A DNA stretch of 64,000 nt from Symbiodinium natans (lineage: Eukaryota > Sar > Dinophyceae > Suessiales > Symbiodiniaceae). The notes below the pieces were generated by a model that was not told the origin of the DNA, did no database searches, and saw nothing but the letters and a program-made list of their open reading frames with translations. The position numbers and the translations under genes are program-made. This document shows positions 1 to 8,641 of the stretch, in pieces. The DNA lies in the NCBI GenBank assembly GCA_905221605.1, contig CAJNDS010002379.1, positions 472,001 through 536,000 on the forward strand. The letters are read 5' to 3'. Positions within the stretch are counted from its first letter, which is position 1. Each line of letters begins with the position of its first letter.

Positions 1-2
1 GG

Positions 3-230
3 AGAAAACAAATTGAAGATATGAAACTAAGAGTTGAAGAAGCCGAGAATAGAGGTAAAAACATTGCGTTAAGGAATGACTGGGTTAAACATCAAAAGAA
101 ATCAATATATCAGGGACAACTTGACGATATTAACAGACAGTTAGAGCGTCCCATGATGCCAGTACGAACAAAAGAAGAGCTACTTAAGAAACAAAAAGAA
201 TTAAAAAATATCATGGCAGAAATAAATTAA
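3..230 (+). CDS. Hypothetical coiled-coil protein, 5'-truncated by window edge
   Basis: The frame is open from base 3, and the first ATG at 21 is not necessarily the true start, so this is the C-terminal end of a longer protein. The visible part is rich in Lys, Glu, Gln and Asn with the heptad-like spacing of a charged coiled coil, and ends at a TAA at 228-230. It precedes the next viral gene by 17 bases on the same strand. No family is recognised. Confidence 0.5.
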   Translation, partial: RKQIEDMKLRVEEAENRGKNIALRNDWVKHQKKSIYQGQLDDINRQLERPMMPVRTKEELLKKQKELKNIMAEIN

Positions 231-247
231 AATCTAATATACATTAT

Positions 248-1051
248 ATGATTAAAACATTAAAATCAGAATTAAGATTGAGGCCGACTTATGATGAACT
301 GATAGGAATGATTGAGAGCCAAGGAGACCCTAACAGACCCTCAATTGAAAACGTAATTGATAGAAGAGCAACTTTATTTAGAAATAATCAGTTCGGAAGT
401 CAGTTAGATAATATTGATTTTTTAGGTTTGAAGAAGCAAGAGGAAGATAGAGCAAAAGAAGATGTAAGGAGAGCTCAATTGAGACAAAGAGGAATAACTG
501 CAAGGATATCAACAGGTTTAATGTCAAGTGGCTTTACAACACCAGCAGAAGTTTATGAAATGGACACTGACGAAGAAGGAGAAGGTTTTGTAATAGACGG
601 ACAAAGATTTAACATACGAACAGAACTTGAAGAAGGATTGAGAAGAAGAGAACAAGCAAGTCAAACAACAGCAGAACGAGCAAGAAGTGATTTAGATGAA
701 GTACATAGTCAATCATTACCTGTTGGTGTTCCTGTCCATTCAATAGCCACAGATGAAGAAGATGATATGCCACGTTTAGAGACACCGACAGAAATAGCTG
801 AAGAAGGAGAAGAAGAAGAAACTGAAGACGATGAAGAAACACAAGTCCCACCTGTATCAAGAAAACATAAGGAGACGATAGATTACAATGACAACATAAC
901 AAGATGGAAAAATAGGGATGTGTCTGCGGACGATATTTTATTCCAACTTTACTTAAGAGGTATTACATTGGAAAAGGAACAGGAAGAAGACTTAAGCAAG
1001 TTAAGAAACAAAGGGAAAGGCAGAACTCTGACCAAAAAAGATTGTTTATGA
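248..1051 (+). CDS. Hypothetical acidic viral protein with RPTYDEL motif
   Basis: A 267-residue protein with an N-terminal motif RPTYDELIGMIE at residues 12-23 and a long acidic, probably disordered second half (Glu/Asp-rich around residues 175-198). A similar motif, RPTYEEIL, opens the protein encoded at 1330-2139, so the two look like paralogues or share a short interaction segment. It sits in a head-to-tail run of small viral genes (17-base gap upstream, 18-base gap downstream). I do not recognise a characterised family. A structural or scaffold role would fit its position but is not shown by the sequence. Confidence 0.6.
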   Translation: MIKTLKSELRLRPTYDELIGMIESQGDPNRPSIENVIDRRATLFRNNQFGSQLDNIDFLGLKKQEEDRAKEDVRRAQLRQRGITARISTGLMSSGFTTPAEVYEMDTDEEGEGFVIDGQRFNIRTELEEGLRRREQASQTTAERARSDLDEVHSQSLPVGVPVHSIATDEEDDMPRLETPTEIAEEGEEEETEDDEETQVPPVSRKHKETIDYNDNITRWKNRDVSADDILFQLYLRGITLEKEQEEDLSKLRNKGKGRTLTKKDCL

Positions 1052-1069
1052 AACTTTATTGAAAAACTT

Positions 1070-1309
1070 ATGATGACTGGACAGTGGGCTAATGAAGTTA
1101 ATGACCAACTACTAAGGAGTAGAATGGAAGAATGGGGACAGATGAAAAAAGGAAAAGGTAAGGGTAGTGGAGCAGATAAACTAGTACCTTCACAATCAGC
1201 ATCATCAAGCGCAACAAAAGACATTCTTGTAGCTGGTGCAAAAGCAGGAGTGGAAACATTAGCAAAAGCAGGAGCGACAGCACTAGCAAAATCATTTTTA
1301 CCAGTATAA
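1070..1309 (+). CDS. Small hypothetical protein with Ala-rich C-terminal helix
   Basis: A 79-residue protein. Residues 1-35 are polar with a Lys/Gly run. Residues 50-79 are Ala/Lys/Leu-rich and would form an amphipathic or weakly hydrophobic helix. Such small proteins with one amphipathic helix occur among minor virion or membrane-active proteins of related viruses, but there is no diagnostic motif here. It lies between the two RPTY-motif genes on the same strand. Confidence 0.45.
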   Translation: MMTGQWANEVNDQLLRSRMEEWGQMKKGKGKGSGADKLVPSQSASSSATKDILVAGAKAGVETLAKAGATALAKSFLPV

Positions 1310-1329
1310 AATATCAGTAATTAATATAT

Positions 1330-2139
1330 ATGTTAAGTAGGCGACCCACTTATGAAGAAATATTAAAAGAGACAATGACACATAGACTAAAAATACTACC
1401 AGAAAGGCAGAAACGAACACAACAAGGAATATTCATAGATGATGTTGATTTTGATGATTTTGATTTAAGTAGATATGATAAAAAAGAAATAATATTAAAT
1501 AATCCAGATAAGGGAACACAAACGGATTTATTTGACAGTCGTCCTTCAACTGAAAAGAGCGAGAGCATTAGAAGAGAAGAAGAACCTACACAGAGCGAAG
1601 AAGCAGAAAGCGAACCAACTCAAGAAGAAGAACCACAAAAAGAAAAGCCAGAAAAGGAAAGAGGAAAATCAATGATGAGACGAATTTACGATGCTATGTT
1701 CGGAGAAGATGATGCTTTCGCATCCTCAAGGCAAAGCCTTGACGAATTTAGAGAAGAACGAGAAGAACTACGTAATAGGAGAGAGCAAATTGAAGAAGAA
1801 CCAATGGAAGATGAAGATGAAGAAGGCGCTTCGTCAGATGTCTCGCGAGGCTCTCGCGACTTACCAATGAATGTTAAAAAACCTTATGAACCTTCTTCAT
1901 CAAGTTCAAGTTCAACAAATAGAAGCGCTTTATTACCTATTGAAGAAAATGCACTAAGCGAACATATTCATTCTTCCCCGCCAATATCAGTTCAAAGTTC
2001 AATACAAAGCAATAGAACAATTGAATATGTTGATGAAGCAACGCCTCCGCAGAGTGTTATTAGTTCAAGGCGGTCGCAACAAACAATAGAATATATAAGG
2101 AGCAGAAGTAGCGCATCGTTACGAACCAATAGCACCTAA
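1330..2139 (+). CDS. Hypothetical Ser/Glu-rich viral protein with RPTYEEIL motif
   Basis: A 269-residue protein beginning with RRPTYEEIL at residues 4-12, echoing the RPTYDEL motif of the upstream gene. The rest is low-complexity: acidic around residues 79-115 and 157-167, then Ser-rich with repeated TIEY segments near the C-terminus (residues about 230-254). It is probably largely disordered. It is the last gene of the rightward small-gene run before a minus-strand gene. Function is unknown. Confidence 0.55.
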   Translation: MLSRRPTYEEILKETMTHRLKILPERQKRTQQGIFIDDVDFDDFDLSRYDKKEIILNNPDKGTQTDLFDSRPSTEKSESIRREEEPTQSEEAESEPTQEEEPQKEKPEKERGKSMMRRIYDAMFGEDDAFASSRQSLDEFREEREELRNRREQIEEEPMEDEDEEGASSDVSRGSRDLPMNVKKPYEPSSSSSSSTNRSALLPIEENALSEHIHSSPPISVQSSIQSNRTIEYVDEATPPQSVISSRRSQQTIEYIRSRSSASLRTNST

Positions 2140-2204
2140 GAAAAATAATATAAAATAATTTGATTATTTACATTAATAATCAAATTATTTTTGCGTTTTT
2201 ATTA

Positions 2205-2474
2205 TCATGAATTCTTCACCAAAATACTTTTATTATACCTGTATGGAGAAGGTTCTTTGTTTGCCTTGTTTCTAGCATACCTAGCTCGTTCCTTTTCAGC
2301 CTTCTTCGCTAGGTAATCAGGGTCTCTTTCCTTTCTCAGCTTGTAGTACAACCGAGTATATAGCGCCAGTTGTTCCTTGACTTGTTCAAAGGTTAAACTA
2401 CTTGCGATGTCCTCCATAGTTTGCGTTTTTTCGGTTTCTGATGCCATTGTAATTATCTTACACATATTAAACAT
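2205..2474 (-). CDS. Small basic hypothetical protein
   Basis: An 89-residue protein, the only clear minus-strand gene in the viral block. The first ATG is at 2474, but an ATG at 2447 opening MASETEK is an equally good start. The C-terminal half is highly basic (KKAEKERARYARNKANK) and likely helical, which would suit nucleic-acid binding. It is flanked by AT-rich intergenic DNA on both sides, so it probably has its own promoter. No family is recognised. Confidence 0.45.
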   Translation of the reverse strand: MFNMCKIITMASETEKTQTMEDIASSLTFEQVKEQLALYTRLYYKLRKERDPDYLAKKAEKERARYARNKANKEPSPYRYNKSILVKNS

Positions 2475-2530
2475 TTTTCCTTTAAGTATGTTTTAACAAA
2501 ACCCGTATTTTACAGAATACACTTAAAGAA

Positions 2531-3190
2531 ATGAGATATTATATAAATAATAATATCTGTAATATTATGACAAGAAAACTTATAAAAAATTATATCCAAA
2601 GCCTGAAAAACAAACGAGACGCTAAACAAGGCAAAGTATCAAACCAAGTGATGACAAACATTAACAATGTAATTAATTTATACGAGGACCGTAAAGTCTC
2701 ACAATTCACAACAGCCGTCAATCTGATTAACGGGATGACCACGGGCAACGACAAAGCTAAACAGAAAGGGATAAAACAATACGAAAAAGCAGTAGCCAAA
2801 TACGCCGACAAAGCCCCAATAACAGAGCGGATGAAAGCAACGGCAAAGACAGCAAGGAAAGCCCAAGGGCGCAAGAGAATTGTTGGGAAAACTGCCGAGC
2901 AACCGATATTAAAACGTAAGGCACTCGGTGGGACAGCCACGAAGGCTAAGGAAATATTCAAAAACAGGAAAACTTACGATGTGAAGTATATGCTGTTTTC
3001 TCGCGAAAACCGCTCAGGGGCTAAAAGACCAGCATTTAAAATAGACGGTGAGACATACTACCCTTTAATGTTGATTAATCGCGGTTCAGCAGGATATACA
3101 GCCCACGCCAACGTGAAAGCGAACGAGTTCATTGAAACACTGGTGTCCCGACGGATAAGAAAATATCACAAGACAGAGGGACATTTGTAA
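2531..3190 (+). CDS. Basic hypothetical protein upstream of replication genes
   Basis: A 219-residue, strongly basic protein; the ATG at 2567 (MTRKLIKNYIQ) is a plausible alternative start. Residues about 20-60 contain a conserved-looking segment (NNVINLYEDRKVSQFTTA). The C-terminal 50 residues are more ordered (KIDGETYYPLMLINRGSAGY) and could be a small folded domain. It lies only 7 bases before the replication gene and probably belongs to the same transcription unit. A DNA-binding, terminal-protein or replication-accessory role is a guess based on charge and position. Confidence 0.55.
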   Translation: MRYYINNNICNIMTRKLIKNYIQSLKNKRDAKQGKVSNQVMTNINNVINLYEDRKVSQFTTAVNLINGMTTGNDKAKQKGIKQYEKAVAKYADKAPITERMKATAKTARKAQGRKRIVGKTAEQPILKRKALGGTATKAKEIFKNRKTYDVKYMLFSRENRSGAKRPAFKIDGETYYPLMLINRGSAGYTAHANVKANEFIETLVSRRIRKYHKTEGHL

Positions 3191-3197
3191 AAAAAAG

Positions 3198-4103
3198 GTG
3201 TTTATGATAATGAACACCAGCAGTGAGTTTCAGAATTTAGGCGTGGTAAAGGAATACGCCGATGTCATTAGAATTGACAGTGTTGAGCTGGTGGAAACGG
3301 ACACTGGCGACTACGATGAAAAAGACCAGCCATTAAAAGAAGCCCAGAACATCAGCACCTACTACCGATACATTCAGACCGAAGTTGATGGAGATGCCGA
3401 GACCATTAAGGAGGCGCTACGAAAGAAGAACTATAGAGAGAACGAGTGTTGGATAAACGCCTTGCTGGAAAACTTTGAAGGAACTGAGCTGACGAAGGTA
3501 AAGCGACAACAAAAGAATGTAAAAACCTTAACCCGTGAAAAAGTCCTTGAGATACTGGAAATGAGTGAGGATGAATTCGTTAATAACGGGGCTTCTATAA
3601 ATCAAATGGACAGTGTCTTCAAGTTTTTTAATATACCTGTTAGGCTGTATAACTTCACAGGGGCGATGATTTATGAATACAACCCTCCTAATTATGAAAA
3701 GGGACGAGTAAAAGTATTCAGAGGCTTAGTGAAGAATAATCACATATATTTATTAAATAACGACTTGGTTACGTTAAAGCAAGTCCAGCCAAAAGAGAAT
3801 TTTAACGCTTTCGCCACGAGTAAGTTTTACATTACCGACAGAACCGAATCTGTTGAATACAAAATGTTTGAGAACATAGACGAGCTACTAAAGATGACCG
3901 ATAAAGAAGAATATTCCCTTCTACACTCCGAGAACAATTTAGCTAAGGTGTTTCATCAGCTCAGCGAGGCTGGATACAAACCACATATAAAGTATCAAGC
4001 GGGGCAGATTATGAATATATTTTGTAAGTTTTATTACAAAAACTTGAAGAAATATGTTAAATACAACATTGTATCACAGAGTTTGTCAAAAGGACCGCCT
4101 TGA
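3198..4103 (+). CDS. Papain/OTU-like N-terminal part of viral replication protein (frameshifted)
   Basis: A 301-residue frame. Around residue 84 it has NECWINALL, and near residue 182 a His in KNNHIYLLN. A Cys followed about 100 residues later by a His before a hydrophobic strand resembles OTU/papain-like cysteine peptidase folds; this is inference, not a confirmed family match. The frame runs into the next one: its last residues (SQSLSKGPP) overlap a frame that continues KDRLDEDVVV. One extra A in the AAAA run near 4089 would explain the break, so the intact gene probably ran from 3198 to 6573 as a protein of about 1120 residues. A programmed shift cannot be excluded. Confidence 0.6.
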   Translation: MFMIMNTSSEFQNLGVVKEYADVIRIDSVELVETDTGDYDEKDQPLKEAQNISTYYRYIQTEVDGDAETIKEALRKKNYRENECWINALLENFEGTELTKVKRQQKNVKTLTREKVLEILEMSEDEFVNNGASINQMDSVFKFFNIPVRLYNFTGAMIYEYNPPNYEKGRVKVFRGLVKNNHIYLLNNDLVTLKQVQPKENFNAFATSKFYITDRTESVEYKMFENIDELLKMTDKEEYSLLHSENNLAKVFHQLSEAGYKPHIKYQAGQIMNIFCKFYYKNLKKYVKYNIVSQSLSKGPP

Positions 4104-6573
4104 CGAAGACGTGGTGGTTGATGACGAAGAGGTGTATAACAAAATAACTCAGACTATGTTTAAACTCCAGAAGGAGCTGTTTAACGAAAGCCATTTATCC
4201 TATTATAACGAAGTAGATATAGAAATACTCAAGGAGTGTAAAACAATCGTTCCAACAGGTAGGTTTGTTAAAGATATTTCATTGAAGAAGGTAAGAGAAA
4301 TAGATATTAACAAAGCCTTCACACACGCGGGAGCATCAATAACGAAAATACCCCGCTTTACACAGTTTGACATTTTTAGACCCTTTAACGAGAGTTGTGA
4401 TATGCATCAGTTTAACAATCTGACTTTATACATAGTAGAAGTGTATGAAGGCGACCTGTTCTTCAATAAAAAGCTTTGTTTAGTATATGGCAAGTTTTTA
4501 AAGCAAATGCTGAAGGACAACGTTAAGCCTAACATACTATGGTATAAGCAACCGAGTAAAGTGTTCAAAGTTGATTACAAAAAACTGATTGAGGAACTAT
4601 ACACAACGAAAATAACAAGCGACGAAAACCTCAACAAACAAACTCACAAAAAGCTGTGGAACATCAGCGTCGGCATGTTAGAGAAGTCGCATAACACAAG
4701 CCAGAGAAGTAGCACCTTTACTTCTTTGAGCGAGGCGTGTTATTATCAAAGCCTTTATGGAGGAAAGATATATACAATAAGCGAGTGCCAGACGGAACTG
4801 TATGAAGTGAATGAGGACGAGTTAGAAACAAAAGAGACAGAAGGAGCTAAATATTATGTGTTAAGCACCTCTGAAAAGAAAACCTTAATAAACGGATTTA
4901 TTTACATAAAGGAGCTGTTGCTACAGTATCACAACTTTAAGATGTATGAAGCATACAAGACACTGAATGATAATCATATCAGGGTATATAGTATTAAAAC
5001 AGACTGCCTGACAATTCATGAAGATGATGTCCCGAAGGTGTGTGGATACATGTTCTTAAGACACTGGAGAGAAGGACACCTCAAGGTCGGAAATGAAATT
5101 GGCGACTGGAGGCTGGAAGACAAAAAAACCATCACAATACCCACGCAGTTATACACATATAAACACAACGAACTGCCCAGCATCCCGAAAGTTACAAATG
5201 TCAATATCGCAGTAGAAGACGAATGGGACACTCACCCGATATGTCAGCAAATTATCACACAAAACCCTTGTTTAATCCGCGCTCGTTTTGCCGGTAGTGG
5301 AAAAAGTTGTATAGGCGAATACTTCCAAAAAATGGGCTATAACGTTTTATTTGTAGTTCCAACCAATCGGCTTTTACAAGAGAAGGAAGTGGAAGCGACA
5401 ACGTATAACAAGTTTTTCAGCATCGCTGTGGATGAGAATGCTGGAGAGAAGCTACCGAGTTTTGATTACTCGCCTTTTCAGATAATCGTTTTTGATGAGA
5501 TATATATGTCCAACTTATATGTCTTAGATAAGGTCAGGCAGTTTATAAAAAATAATCCTGATATAATCGTTGTTGCTACGGGCGACGTTAAGCAGTTGCA
5601 AGGAGTGGAAGTAATGACCAACTGCCAGAACCCAGCAACGTATATGGACAACTGCCTTGATATAGTCTTTAGATACAACATTTTCTTACAAATATGTAAA
5701 AGGGTAGGAGCGAAGGACAGCGAGGACGGCGAAAGAAACAGGGAAATAATCAATGATATGTATGAAGACTTCTGGGAAAAGAAGTTGCCCTTTGAAGAGA
5801 TTGTCCCAAAATATTTTGAAACCACTGACGACATAATGGCATCGGAGCATAACATCGCATATACCAATATGAGGTGCAGAAACGTAGCAAACGAGATAAG
5901 GGAAAGGATGAACAAAACGAATAAATATGAAGTAGGGGAGGTACTAATAGCGAGAAAGTGGATTAAACAACCGAGGGTAAATGTGAATTTAAGGTATAAA
6001 ATTATGAGACTAAAGCCAGATAAGCTAGGGACACAAATAACACTACAAAATATAGCAAACGAGGAAGATGAGTTTATGTTATATGAGCCGGTCGTGGATG
6101 CTAATTTTATTTATTCGTATTGTGCCACCTGTCATTCGTCACAAGGAGCAAGTGTAAAAGGAAGCATAACCATACACGAATGCGACTTACCAATAGCAAG
6201 TAGAGAGTGGTTGTGGTGCGCAGTAACAAGGTGCGTTGATTTTAGACAAGTTAAGTTTTTTAAAAGCGGTTCAATGGAGAAACAAATGAATAAAAATATG
6301 ATTATGAGATATTTTAAGAACAAGGTGGAGAATTACAAAGCACAGGATAAGAAAGCATCAAGAGAAATAAATGAAGAAGCATACATAACGCCCGAGTGGT
6401 GCTTACAGAGGTTTAAAAGCAGATGCGAGAAGTGCAACACACCGTTTAACTTTGAAACCAAACAGGGTAAGTTATGTAGCAACTTCACAGCCCAGAGGCT
6501 TTGTAATGACTATAGTCACCATTCAGACAACTGTTGTGCCTACTGCTTCTACTGTAATGTAAGTGCTCATTAA
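4054..6573 (+). CDS. Polymerase-like palm fused to SF1 helicase, viral replication protein
   Basis: An 839-residue frame, probably the continuation of the upstream frame. Residues 84-90 (DINKAFT), about 208-245 (NISVGMLEK then ACYYQSLYGGKIY) and a later IKTDCLTI resemble motifs A, B and C of family-B DNA polymerases in highly diverged form. A superfamily 1 helicase follows: Walker A AGSGKS (K417), Walker B FDE (D481-E482), motif III GDVKQLQ (510-516), HSSQGASVKG near 694 and an arginine motif AVTR (R726). The last 65 residues hold many paired Cys and His residues, likely a zinc-binding domain. The helicase is certain by motif; the polymerase assignment is inference. The product would unwind, and possibly copy, the viral genome. 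Confidence 0.85.
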   Translation: MLNTTLYHRVCQKDRLDEDVVVDDEEVYNKITQTMFKLQKELFNESHLSYYNEVDIEILKECKTIVPTGRFVKDISLKKVREIDINKAFTHAGASITKIPRFTQFDIFRPFNESCDMHQFNNLTLYIVEVYEGDLFFNKKLCLVYGKFLKQMLKDNVKPNILWYKQPSKVFKVDYKKLIEELYTTKITSDENLNKQTHKKLWNISVGMLEKSHNTSQRSSTFTSLSEACYYQSLYGGKIYTISECQTELYEVNEDELETKETEGAKYYVLSTSEKKTLINGFIYIKELLLQYHNFKMYEAYKTLNDNHIRVYSIKTDCLTIHEDDVPKVCGYMFLRHWREGHLKVGNEIGDWRLEDKKTITIPTQLYTYKHNELPSIPKVTNVNIAVEDEWDTHPICQQIITQNPCLIRARFAGSGKSCIGEYFQKMGYNVLFVVPTNRLLQEKEVEATTYNKFFSIAVDENAGEKLPSFDYSPFQIIVFDEIYMSNLYVLDKVRQFIKNNPDIIVVATGDVKQLQGVEVMTNCQNPATYMDNCLDIVFRYNIFLQICKRVGAKDSEDGERNREIINDMYEDFWEKKLPFEEIVPKYFETTDDIMASEHNIAYTNMRCRNVANEIRERMNKTNKYEVGEVLIARKWIKQPRVNVNLRYKIMRLKPDKLGTQITLQNIANEEDEFMLYEPVVDANFIYSYCATCHSSQGASVKGSITIHECDLPIASREWLWCAVTRCVDFRQVKFFKSGSMEKQMNKNMIMRYFKNKVENYKAQDKKASREINEEAYITPEWCLQRFKSRCEKCNTPFNFETKQGKLCSNFTAQRLCNDYSHHSDNCCAYCFYCNVSAH

Positions 6574-6598
6574 ATAAAAAAACTCTATTATTATTTAT

Positions 6599-7516
6599 AT
6601 GGATAAACAAAAAATAATTAATGATATTTATTTTGACCGCTCCGGCTTCGGGAGTAGGGCGACTACTCTTAAAGAAGCTCGTGAGAAAGATAAACGGATA
6701 ACGAAAGAGGATGTTGAAGAGTTTTTTCGGAAAAATGTTGAAGAGAAAAGGAAACCAAGAGGCGAGAATAGTTTTGTAGCACCTCACGCGCATTTTGAAT
6801 ATCAGGTGGATTTGTTTTTTATAAGTAAGAACGATTTAGAAAACCAAAAGTTTAGAATAGGATTAGTTTTAATAGATATTTTTAGTAAATATGCTACTGT
6901 TATACCTATTAAGAGCAAAGAACCGCCTGACATGTTGGCGGGAATAATGGAAGGGCTACAAAAAATGGGCGATAAACCGAAGATGTTTTATTCAGATGAA
7001 GAGGGTAGTTTATATAGTAAGACAGTTATAGAATATTTGGAAAAAGAAAAAATAGAAATACATAGAACTAGAGGTCACCCCGCCTTCGCGGAAAGGTTTA
7101 TAAGAACATACAAAGATATGCTGTTCAAGCGGGTTGAAGCTGATGAAAAACAGGGTAAAGTTAATATACAGTGGATAGACTATAATTTTGAAATATTATT
7201 AACATATAATAATAAAATGGTGTCATCTACCACAAAATTTACACCGATAGAGGCTAAGAAAAAGAAAAACGAATTAGAAGTTAAATTAAACATATCTTTA
7301 CAAGCGAAGCGCAATAGAACCTACCCTGAACTAGAGGTTGGTAATGATGTTAAAATAATGCGTAAGAAAGGCATAAGTGAAAAAGAACGTACTTCGCATT
7401 ACCTCAAGACACCGCAACTGGTTAAAAGGATTGAAAAGAAACTAGGACAAAATTATTACTATTTGGAGAATAATGAAAACCGAGGATACTTGAGACACGA
7501 GTTGTTGAAAGTTTGA
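6599..7516 (+). CDS. Retroviral-type (rve/DDE) integrase of Polinton class
   Basis: A 305-residue protein with an RNase H-like integrase core. The candidate catalytic triad is D71 (FEYQVDLFF), D133 (MFYSDEEG) and E165 (HPAFAERFIRTYK), with 31 residues between the second Asp and the Glu. The C-terminal 90 residues (YPELEVGNDVKIMRK to RHELLKV) form an SH3/chromo-like tail typical of Polinton and Ty3-type integrases. The enzyme would join the linear viral genome to host DNA. It lies 25 bases after the replication gene on the same strand, close to the element end, where Polintons usually keep it. No stop or frameshift is visible. Confidence 0.9.
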   Translation: MDKQKIINDIYFDRSGFGSRATTLKEAREKDKRITKEDVEEFFRKNVEEKRKPRGENSFVAPHAHFEYQVDLFFISKNDLENQKFRIGLVLIDIFSKYATVIPIKSKEPPDMLAGIMEGLQKMGDKPKMFYSDEEGSLYSKTVIEYLEKEKIEIHRTRGHPAFAERFIRTYKDMLFKRVEADEKQGKVNIQWIDYNFEILLTYNNKMVSSTTKFTPIEAKKKKNELEVKLNISLQAKRNRTYPELEVGNDVKIMRKKGISEKERTSHYLKTPQLVKRIEKKLGQNYYYLENNENRGYLRHELLKV

Positions 7517-7571
7517 GAAGGAACAAGGAAAAGATATATAAAGATTAACAAGCATTAAATATCAGCAATAA

Positions 7572-8126
7572 ATGCCAGACTATCAGAAAGGCAAAGTCTA
7601 TAAAATCTGGGATAGTAATTATACCAAATGCTATATTGGAAGCACCATTGAAGAACTTTCGCAACGAATGGCAAAGCACAGGACGAAATACAAATTATAT
7701 CTGAATAACAAATACCCATATACAACATCTTTTGGGTTGTTTAAAGAATTCGGGATTGACAATTGTAAAATAGAATTACTGGAACTCTACCCGTGTAATT
7801 CACGAGCGGAACTTGAAGCAAGAGAAGGGCATTACATTAGAAGCGAAGAATGTGTTAATAGAACCCATGTAGGACGAACGAGCAAAGAATATTATTGGGA
7901 AACTGTTGAGCACCAAAGGGAAAAAAGTAAGCAGTGGAGAGAGCAGAACAAGGAATACAAAAATGCCACTGATAGGCAATACAGGGAAGAAAACAGAGAA
8001 GCAATAAGTGCCAAGTTAAAGGAGAAGAAGCAGTGTGACTGTGGGTGCTGGGTTTCAAGACGAAACTTTGCGTCGCATCAGAAAAGTCCCAAACATAAAG
8101 AACTTATGGAACAAATAAAGGAATAG
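7572..8126 (+). CDS. GIY-YIG endonuclease with C-terminal zinc finger
   Basis: A 184-residue protein. The GIY-YIG nuclease domain covers residues 7-90: VYKI (Y10), CYIGST (Y21), an Arg at 32 and Glu near 85. Residues 100-150 are a charged helical linker. The C-terminus (residues 155-175) has CDCGC followed by H169 and H175, a small zinc-finger-like unit often found at the end of protist-virus GIY-YIG proteins. It would make single- or double-strand cuts, perhaps in homing, recombination or host DNA damage. It is the last gene of the viral block, 55 bases after the integrase. Confidence 0.9.
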   Translation: MPDYQKGKVYKIWDSNYTKCYIGSTIEELSQRMAKHRTKYKLYLNNKYPYTTSFGLFKEFGIDNCKIELLELYPCNSRAELEAREGHYIRSEECVNRTHVGRTSKEYYWETVEHQREKSKQWREQNKEYKNATDRQYREENREAISAKLKEKKQCDCGCWVSRRNFASHQKSPKHKELMEQIKE

Positions 8127-8230
8127 TTCTATCAATTACAGTCATTTATAGAACTATTGTTTATCACCATGTTTATTCATGCGTTTTCATTTAAAACTTG
8201 GGACATTTTCATTTAGAACACACCACGCCC

Positions 8231-8371
8231 TCAGTGGCACGACAACGCCACGTCAGTGGCGCGACGCCACCATGTCAGTGGCGCGACGCCACCATGTCAG
8301 TGGCGCGACGCCACCATGTCAGTGGCGCGACGCCACCATGTCAGTGGCGCGACGCCACCATGTCAGTGGCG
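8231..8371. repeat. Array of 22-bp hairpin repeats at viral right end
   Basis: There are six 22-bp units from 8232 to 8363 (the first degenerate, the next five identical) plus a partial one. Each unit contains GTGGCG-CGA-CGCCAC, a perfect 6-bp stem with a 3-base loop. The array begins about 105 bases after the last viral gene and is GC-rich against the AT-rich viral DNA. It reads as open frames on the plus strand only because it is repetitive; no protein is implied. Confidence 0.85.
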
Positions 8372-8641
8372 GGATAGGATAAGGGTTATAATCTTTGGGG
8401 AGATTTCAGATAAGGCTCTTCCCCCCAACCTCATTAGAATTAGTTGAGGCTAAGCTTTGCTTAGGTGGCTTTGGTTTTTAGGGCTTTTTGTTGAGGGTTT
8501 TGGCTGGTAGCTTTGGTTTGGATTGTTTTGAAAGTTTTTCTTGAGGGTTTTGGCTGGTGGCTTTGGTTTGGATGGTTTTGAAGGCTTGATTTAGGATACT
8601 GTTCGGGAATTGGGTTAAAATCCTAGGGTGGGGTACATGAA
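8372..8641. other. Gene-free DNA between viral block and ankyrin gene, 50-bp tandem duplication
   Basis: No coding feature was seen. A 50-base T/G-rich unit starting TTGAGGGTTTTGGCTGGT is present twice in tandem, at 8491-8540 and 8541-8590, with a few mismatches. Confidence 0.6.

Larger units (their letters stand above)
1..8230 (+). mobile_element. Integrated Polinton-like/virophage-like DNA virus, right part
   Basis: This block differs from everything to its right: it is AT-rich, has short intergenic gaps, no introns and almost all genes on one strand. It carries a retroviral-type integrase, a polymerase-like/SF1 helicase replication protein and a GIY-YIG nuclease, a set known from Polintons, virophages and Polinton-like viruses of protists. 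No major capsid, packaging ATPase or maturation protease gene is visible, so either the structural module lies left of the window or the copy is incomplete. The host junction is near the hairpin array at 8231-8371, but no terminal inverted repeat can be confirmed because the left end is missing. A transposon with viral ancestry and no capsid remains possible. Confidence 0.75.

Noticed and set aside
8231-8371. CRISPR array
   Set aside because: Repeats are directly tandem without unique spacers, in a eukaryotic and viral context with no cas genes.
8179-8447. Small Arg/His-rich proteins over the hairpin array
   Set aside because: Produced by the 22-base repeat; no independent coding evidence.
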